Source: Bacillota bacterium
GTDB taxonomy: Bacteria > Bacillota > Clostridia > Christensenellales > Aristaeellaceae
Assembly: GCA_009787135.1 (NCBI GenBank)
Contig: WRGP01000151.1
Location: forward strand, 1-7,442
DNA: 7,442 bases
Reading direction: 5' to 3'
The notes under the pieces were generated by a model. That model did not search any database. It saw only the letters and a program-made list of their open reading frames with translations, and was not told the origin of the DNA. How positions within the stretch are numbered: position 1 is the stretch's first letter; each line of letters begins with the position of its first letter. Shown here one piece after another: positions 3,503-7,442 of this stretch. A program made the translations under genes and the position numbers.

Positions 3503-5113
3503 ATGTCAATGCCAAAAAAGCCCGAAATACCACCGTTGGCTGGGAAGTTCATGCTGCCGACCTCTCGCTATGACAAGACCGCCGCCGACCGGGTTGTCGC
3601 GTTCATCAGCGAACTGCGGCACACCAAAGGCGAATGGGAAGGTCAGCGATTTTATCTGCTGCCCTGGCAGGAGGAAATCATCAAAACCCTTTTCGGCGTC
3701 ATCGGCGCGGATGGTTACAGGCAGTTCCGCACCTGTTACATCACCCTCGCCAAAAAGGGCGGGAAAACCAGCCTCGCGGCGGCGGTCGCCCTGTATATGC
3801 TGGCGGCGGACAAGGAATCAGGGGCGGAGATATATTCCTGCGCGGCCGACCGGCAACAGGCCAGCCTTGTATATCGCGAGGCGGCGGCCATGGTACGGGC
3901 AAGCCCCGCCCTCAACAAACGGCTGCGGATACTGGAATCCCAAAAGCGGATCGTCTACGCGGCGTCGAATAGCTTCTATCAGGTGCTGTCCAGCGAGGCG
4001 TATTCCCACCACGGCATCAATCCCCACGCCGTTTTGTTTGACGAAACCCACGTGGCCGACCGGGAGATGTTCCGCGTTATGACGCAAGGTTCGTCGGACG
4101 CCCGGCGGCAGCCCTTACACCTTTTTATCAGCACCGCCGGAAACAACACAAATTCCGTGGGCTACGAGCTTCATCAAAAGGCCGTGGATATCCGGGACGG
4201 GCGCAAGACAGACCACTCGTTCCTGCCGGTGATCTTCCAGCTGGACGAGGGCGACGACTGGGAAGACCCTAAAAACTGGATCAAGGCCAACCCGTCCCTC
4301 GGTCAGACCTTTTCGGTGGAATCCCTGCAACGCGCCTGTGATTCCGCCAAGCAAAACCCGGCGGAGCTTAACAGTTTCTTGCAGCTGCGTCTGAACATAT
4401 GGACAAAACAGAGCGTGCGCTGGATGCCGATGGACAAATGGGATTTATGCAACAATCCCATTGATGAAACGGCTTTGGAGGGACGCATTTGTTACGCGGG
4501 GCTGGATTTATCGTCCACCAACGATATTACGGCGCTGGTGTTGGTATTTCCCCCGGGTGAGGATGACGGGCCGTATTCTATCCTCCCATATTTCTGGCTG
4601 CCGGAGGATACGGTCAGTCAGCGCGTCCGGCGGGACAGCGTCCAGTATGACCTCTGGGCGCGGCAGGGATTCCTCAAAACTACTGAGGGGAACGTGGTGG
4701 ACTACGCTTTTATCGAAAAGTTCATCGACGGTCTCGGCACGCGTTTCGATATCCGCGAGATAGTCTATGACCGCTGGGGAGCTTCACAAATGTCCCAGAA
4801 CCTTGAACGGCTGGGCTTTACCGTCGTACCCTTCGGCCAGGGCTTTTCGTCCATGTCGCCGCCGTCCAAGGAGCTTATGCGGCTGACATTGTCGGGGAAG
4901 ATCGCCCACGGAGGGAATCCCGTCCTTCGGTGGATGGCGGACAATATCTGCGTGCGCACGGACCCGGCAGGCAATATTAAGCCGGACAAAGAAAAAAGCA
5001 GCGAGAAAATCGACGGCATCGTGGCACTGGTCATGGCGCTTGATCGCGCGATCCGTTGCGGCGGCGAAACGTACAGTAAAATCCACGACGGAGAGGGGGT
5101 GATTTGGATATGA
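3503..5113 (+). CDS. terL: Phage terminase large subunit (ATPase/nuclease)
   Basis: A 536-residue motor protein that cuts concatemeric phage DNA and pumps it through the portal into the prohead using ATP. The N-terminal ATPase has a Walker A-type loop AKKGGKTS (residues 83-90), a Walker B HAVLFDE (175-181, D180 and E181) and a coupling motif FISTAG (208-213). The C-terminal RNase H-like nuclease shows its metal-binding acids: D335 in GLDLSSTNDITAL, D423 in VYDRWGAS, and D504 in KIDGIVALVMALDRA. Order, length and motifs match the Terminase_1 type of HK97-like siphoviruses, and all key residues are present, so the protein should be functional. The ribosome binding site AAAGGAG (3492-3498) is 4 nt from the ATG at 3503 and 10 nt from a second ATG at 3509. 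The true start may be either, a difference of two residues. The stop codon overlaps the portal start codon (ATGA), so the two are translationally coupled. Confidence 0.95.
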   Translation: MSMPKKPEIPPLAGKFMLPTSRYDKTAADRVVAFISELRHTKGEWEGQRFYLLPWQEEIIKTLFGVIGADGYRQFRTCYITLAKKGGKTSLAAAVALYMLAADKESGAEIYSCAADRQQASLVYREAAAMVRASPALNKRLRILESQKRIVYAASNSFYQVLSSEAYSHHGINPHAVLFDETHVADREMFRVMTQGSSDARRQPLHLFISTAGNNTNSVGYELHQKAVDIRDGRKTDHSFLPVIFQLDEGDDWEDPKNWIKANPSLGQTFSVESLQRACDSAKQNPAELNSFLQLRLNIWTKQSVRWMPMDKWDLCNNPIDETALEGRICYAGLDLSSTNDITALVLVFPPGEDDGPYSILPYFWLPEDTVSQRVRRDSVQYDLWARQGFLKTTEGNVVDYAFIEKFIDGLGTRFDIREIVYDRWGASQMSQNLERLGFTVVPFGQGFSSMSPPSKELMRLTLSGKIAHGGNPVLRWMADNICVRTDPAGNIKPDKEKSSEKIDGIVALVMALDRAIRCGGETYSKIHDGEGVIWI

Positions 5114-6441
5114 GTATTTTTAAAGCATTGTTCCGCCCAAGGGACAAGCCGAATCCGGCAGACGGCCGCCATCCGCAGAACTATATGGGCGGTTTATCGT
5201 TCCTGTTCGGGGACACGCCCAGCGGAAAAACGGTCAACGAGCGCACCGCCATGCAGATCACGGCGGTTCACGCCTGCGTAAAAGTCATCGCTGAGGCCGT
5301 GGCCAGTCTGCCGCTGCACGTATATCAGCGCAAAGGCGACAACGACGCGCAGAAGGCCTACGATCACCCGCTGTATAACCTGCTGCACCTGAAACCCAAC
5401 GAAGAGATGACGGCGTACACCTTTATCGAGACCGCCATGACGCACCTTTTGATTTACGGCAACTTTTACGCGCAAATCATCCGGGACGGGCGCGGGTATC
5501 CCGTGTCGCTGTACCCGCTGCTGCCCAACAAGACCGAGGTTGATCGCGTGGACGGAAAGCTGGTGTACACCTACCAAAGCGACGGCGGTACGATTAAACT
5601 GAATAGCTGGGAAGTTCTGCATGTCCCCGGGCTTGGCTTTGACGGCGTCGTAGGCTATTCGCCCATCGCCCTCGCCAAAAACAGCATCGGCCTCGCGCTG
5701 GCCACCGAGGATTACGGCTCCGCGTTCTTCAAAAACGGCGCGTCCCCGGGCGCGGTGCTCGAATTCCCCGGGGTGGTCAAGGACATCGGGCGCGTCAAGG
5801 CTGGCTGGAACGCCGGATACCAAGGCTCGGACAACGCCCATAAAGTGGCAATTTTAGAGGACGGGGCGAAGTTTTCCACCATTGGCATCCCGCCGAATGA
5901 AGCGCAGTTCCTTGAGACCCGCCGCTTTCAGTTGGAGGAAATCGCCCGCATCTACCGGGTGCCGCTCCATCTTGTGGGCGATCTGGAACACGCCACATTC
6001 AGCAACGTGGAGCATATGAGCCTGGATTTTGTAAAATTCACGCTGACACCCTGGGTGCGCAGGATCGAACAGGCCATGGAGGTGTCCCTGTTCCCGGAAT
6101 CGGAACTGACAAAATATTTCGTCAAGTTTTCGCTGGAAGGGCTTCTGCGCGGCGACTACAAAAGCCGCATGGAGGGCTATTCCATCGGGCGGCAGAACGG
6201 CTGGCTTTCAGCCAATGATATACGCCGTCTCGAAAATATGAACGAGATACCGGCGGAAATGGGCGGGGATAAAATCCTTGTGCAGGGGGCGATGTGTCCT
6301 TTGGAATCCGCCGGCGCGGCCTACAACATTCAGCAACCACAACCACAACAATATTTATGGAGGTATTTTTCTTATGAGCAAAATTTTAGAGCTTTACGAC
6401 AAGCGCAACCGGGCGGTCAACGCCGCCAGAGCCTTTCTTGA
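5110..6441 (+). CDS. Phage portal protein, HK97 type
   Basis: A 443-residue portal protein. Its oligomer forms the ring at one vertex of the head through which DNA enters and leaves and on which the terminase docks. Family signs are TAVHACVKVIAEAVASLPLHVY (51-72), LLIYGNFYAQIIRD (113-126), EVLHVPGLGFDGVVGYSPI (168-186), EIARIYRVPLHLVGD (277-291) and YSIGRQNGWLSANDIRRLENMN (357-378). I chose the ATG at 5110, which overlaps the terL stop by 4 bases and follows GAGAGGGGGTGA (5091-5102). The TTG at 5104 would sit almost on the ribosome binding site. The expected family C-terminus is reached near residue 400. A short Gln/Pro linker (QQPQPQQ, 408-414) and about 22 further residues follow, encoded out of frame over the start of the capsid gene. 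That tail is probably a non-conserved extension from a late stop codon. Confidence 0.93.
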   Translation: MSIFKALFRPRDKPNPADGRHPQNYMGGLSFLFGDTPSGKTVNERTAMQITAVHACVKVIAEAVASLPLHVYQRKGDNDAQKAYDHPLYNLLHLKPNEEMTAYTFIETAMTHLLIYGNFYAQIIRDGRGYPVSLYPLLPNKTEVDRVDGKLVYTYQSDGGTIKLNSWEVLHVPGLGFDGVVGYSPIALAKNSIGLALATEDYGSAFFKNGASPGAVLEFPGVVKDIGRVKAGWNAGYQGSDNAHKVAILEDGAKFSTIGIPPNEAQFLETRRFQLEEIARIYRVPLHLVGDLEHATFSNVEHMSLDFVKFTLTPWVRRIEQAMEVSLFPESELTKYFVKFSLEGLLRGDYKSRMEGYSIGRQNGWLSANDIRRLENMNEIPAEMGGDKILVQGAMCPLESAGAAYNIQQPQPQQYLWRYFSYEQNFRALRQAQPGGQRRQSLS

Positions 6442-7442
6442 CAGCCGCGCGGCTGTGTCCGACACCCTTTGCGCGGAGGACGCCGCCGCTTACGAACGCA
6501 TGGAGGATGAAATCATCGCGCTGAACAGGCAGATCGAGCGCGAAAACAAGCTGTCGGCGATTGAAAACGATATGAAACAGCCGCTCGGTCAGCCGATTAC
6601 CAACGCGCCGCACAAGCCCGAAACCGAGAAAACCGGGCGGGCATCGGGTGATTATAAGCGGGCGTTCTGGAACGCCATGCGCGGCAGAATCGACGTTGAG
6701 ATAAAAAACGCGCTTAGCGTGGGAACCGATTCGGAAGGCGGCTTTTTGGTTCCGACGGAGTACGAGCGGCAGCTGATCACCGGGCTGGAGCAGGAGAACA
6801 TCCTGCGGCAATACGCCACGGTCATCCAGACCGCCGGGGACAGGAAAATCCCTGTCATCGCCGCGAAGGGTACGGCCACATGGCTTGACGAGGGCGCGGC
6901 CATCACCGAAAGCGACAGTTCCTTTTCGCAGATCACCATCGGCGCGTGGAAACTGGGTACGGCCATCAAGGTGTCCAACGAACTCATCAACGACAGCGCG
7001 TTTGACATCGAGCAGTATATCGTGAATGAATTTGCCCGCCGCGTCGGCGCGAAAGAAGAGGAAGCATTCTTTGTGGGCGACGGCTCCAACCAGCCCACGG
7101 GACTACTGGCCGCCACAGGCGGAGCGGAGCTTGGCGTTACGACAAACAGCGCCACCGCCCTGACATTCGATGAGATATTCGACCTTTTCTATTCCCTGAA
7201 ATCAAGCTACCGGGACAAGGCCGTGTTCATCGTCCACGATTCCACGGCCAAGGCGCTACGCAAGCTGAAAGATTCGTCGGGGCAGTATTTATGGGAAAAA
7301 GCCGTGAGCGAAGGCGCGCCCGACACCCTTTGCGGCCGCCCGGTGGTGACCTCGGCCTACATGCCGCAAATCGGCGCGGGCAACAAAACCGTACTGTTCG
7401 GCGACCTGTCGTATTACTGGATCGCCGACCGGCAGGGCCGGG
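6374..7442 (+). CDS. Phage major capsid protein, HK97 fold (3' end cut off)
   Basis: The first 356 codons of the major capsid protein, which builds the icosahedral shell; the gene runs off the window and probably lacks only a few dozen residues. Residues 1-68 are strongly helical and coiled-coil-like (IEREN..., AAAYERMEDEIIALNRQIE), as in the scaffold-like delta domain of HK97-type capsids, followed by a linker to about 112. The mature HK97 fold begins at ALSVGTDSEGGFLVPTEYE (113-131). It continues with the family's typical blocks PVIAAKGTATWLDEGAAITESDSSF (160-184), KLGTAIKVSNELINDS (193-208), FFVGDGSNQPTGLL (232-245) and VFIVHDSTAKALRKLKD (284-300). The ATG at 6374 follows GGAGG (6359-6363) at 10 nt. 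It starts inside the portal gene in another frame, overlapping its last 68 bases. No separate prohead protease gene precedes it, and its N-terminus contains no protease domain. Confidence 0.95.
   Translation, partial: MSKILELYDKRNRAVNAARAFLDSRAAVSDTLCAEDAAAYERMEDEIIALNRQIERENKLSAIENDMKQPLGQPITNAPHKPETEKTGRASGDYKRAFWNAMRGRIDVEIKNALSVGTDSEGGFLVPTEYERQLITGLEQENILRQYATVIQTAGDRKIPVIAAKGTATWLDEGAAITESDSSFSQITIGAWKLGTAIKVSNELINDSAFDIEQYIVNEFARRVGAKEEEAFFVGDGSNQPTGLLAATGGAELGVTTNSATALTFDEIFDLFYSLKSSYRDKAVFIVHDSTAKALRKLKDSSGQYLWEKAVSEGAPDTLCGRPVVTSAYMPQIGAGNKTVLFGDLSYYWIADRQGR

Noticed and set aside
3444..4087. Long frames overlapping terL on both strands
   Set aside because: These arise from the high GC of the terL gene. 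They have no domain signs, and terL accounts for the region.
5104..5109. TTG at 5104 as the portal start
   Set aside because: It nearly abuts the ribosome binding site. The ATG at 5110 has better spacing and forms the common ATGA overlap with the terL stop.
1..7442. tRNA genes, CRISPR array, insertion sequence, integrase or att site
   Set aside because: I looked for cloverleaf elements, regularly spaced repeats, transposase or recombinase motifs and found none that hold up.

Overview
The window looks like part of a prophage, or a phage, of a Gram-positive Clostridia-type host. The evidence is strong AGGAGG-type ribosome binding sites, near-consensus sigma-A promoters, and a packaging/capsid module of the HK97 (siphovirus-type) lineage written in the style of prophages from gut and anaerobic Firmicutes. 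The capsid-side genes are GC-rich. The left third and the small gene at 1870-2046 are visibly more AT-rich, which suggests a mosaic. No integrase, att site or host gene is visible, so a prophage cannot be distinguished from a free phage here.

Left part (1-932, minus strand): an accessory unit made of two tandem sigma-A-like promoters, a short structured RNA of about 83 nt (828 down to about 746) that ends in a textbook intrinsic terminator, and then a DUF3800 gene (724 down to 50). DUF3800 proteins are predicted RNase H-like proteins, and several classes of structured RNA have been reported upstream of their genes. The order promoter, structured RNA, terminator, protein resembles RNA-antitoxin or RNA-guarded defence loci. 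This is the most interesting item in the window.

Middle part (about 1000-1345, plus strand): a divergent control region. It holds an extended -10 promoter (1025-1053), an intrinsic terminator only about 20 nt after the predicted transcription start (1076-1104), and then about 240 bases of inverted repeats leading into the terminase small subunit gene. The terminase operon therefore has a long structured leader with an early terminator, which implies readthrough or antitermination.

Right part (1346-7442, plus strand): terminase small subunit (P27-like), a 58-residue acidic protein of unknown function, a 400-base gap with a long imperfect inverted repeat built on GTTACC/GGTAAC words, a protein of the poorly characterised 'virulence protein' family of clostridial mobile elements, a second intrinsic terminator, terminase large subunit, portal, and the major capsid protein, which runs off the right edge. 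Terminase large, portal and capsid are translationally linked: a 4-base ATGA overlap joins the first two and a 68-base out-of-frame overlap joins the last two. There is no prohead protease gene between portal and capsid, although the capsid protein keeps a scaffold-like N-terminal delta region.

Together the right-hand genes make the DNA packaging motor (TerS and TerL), the portal through which DNA enters, and the shell. The left-hand RNA/DUF3800 unit is transcribed the other way and is best read as cargo (a moron or defence locus) placed at the edge of the packaging module.
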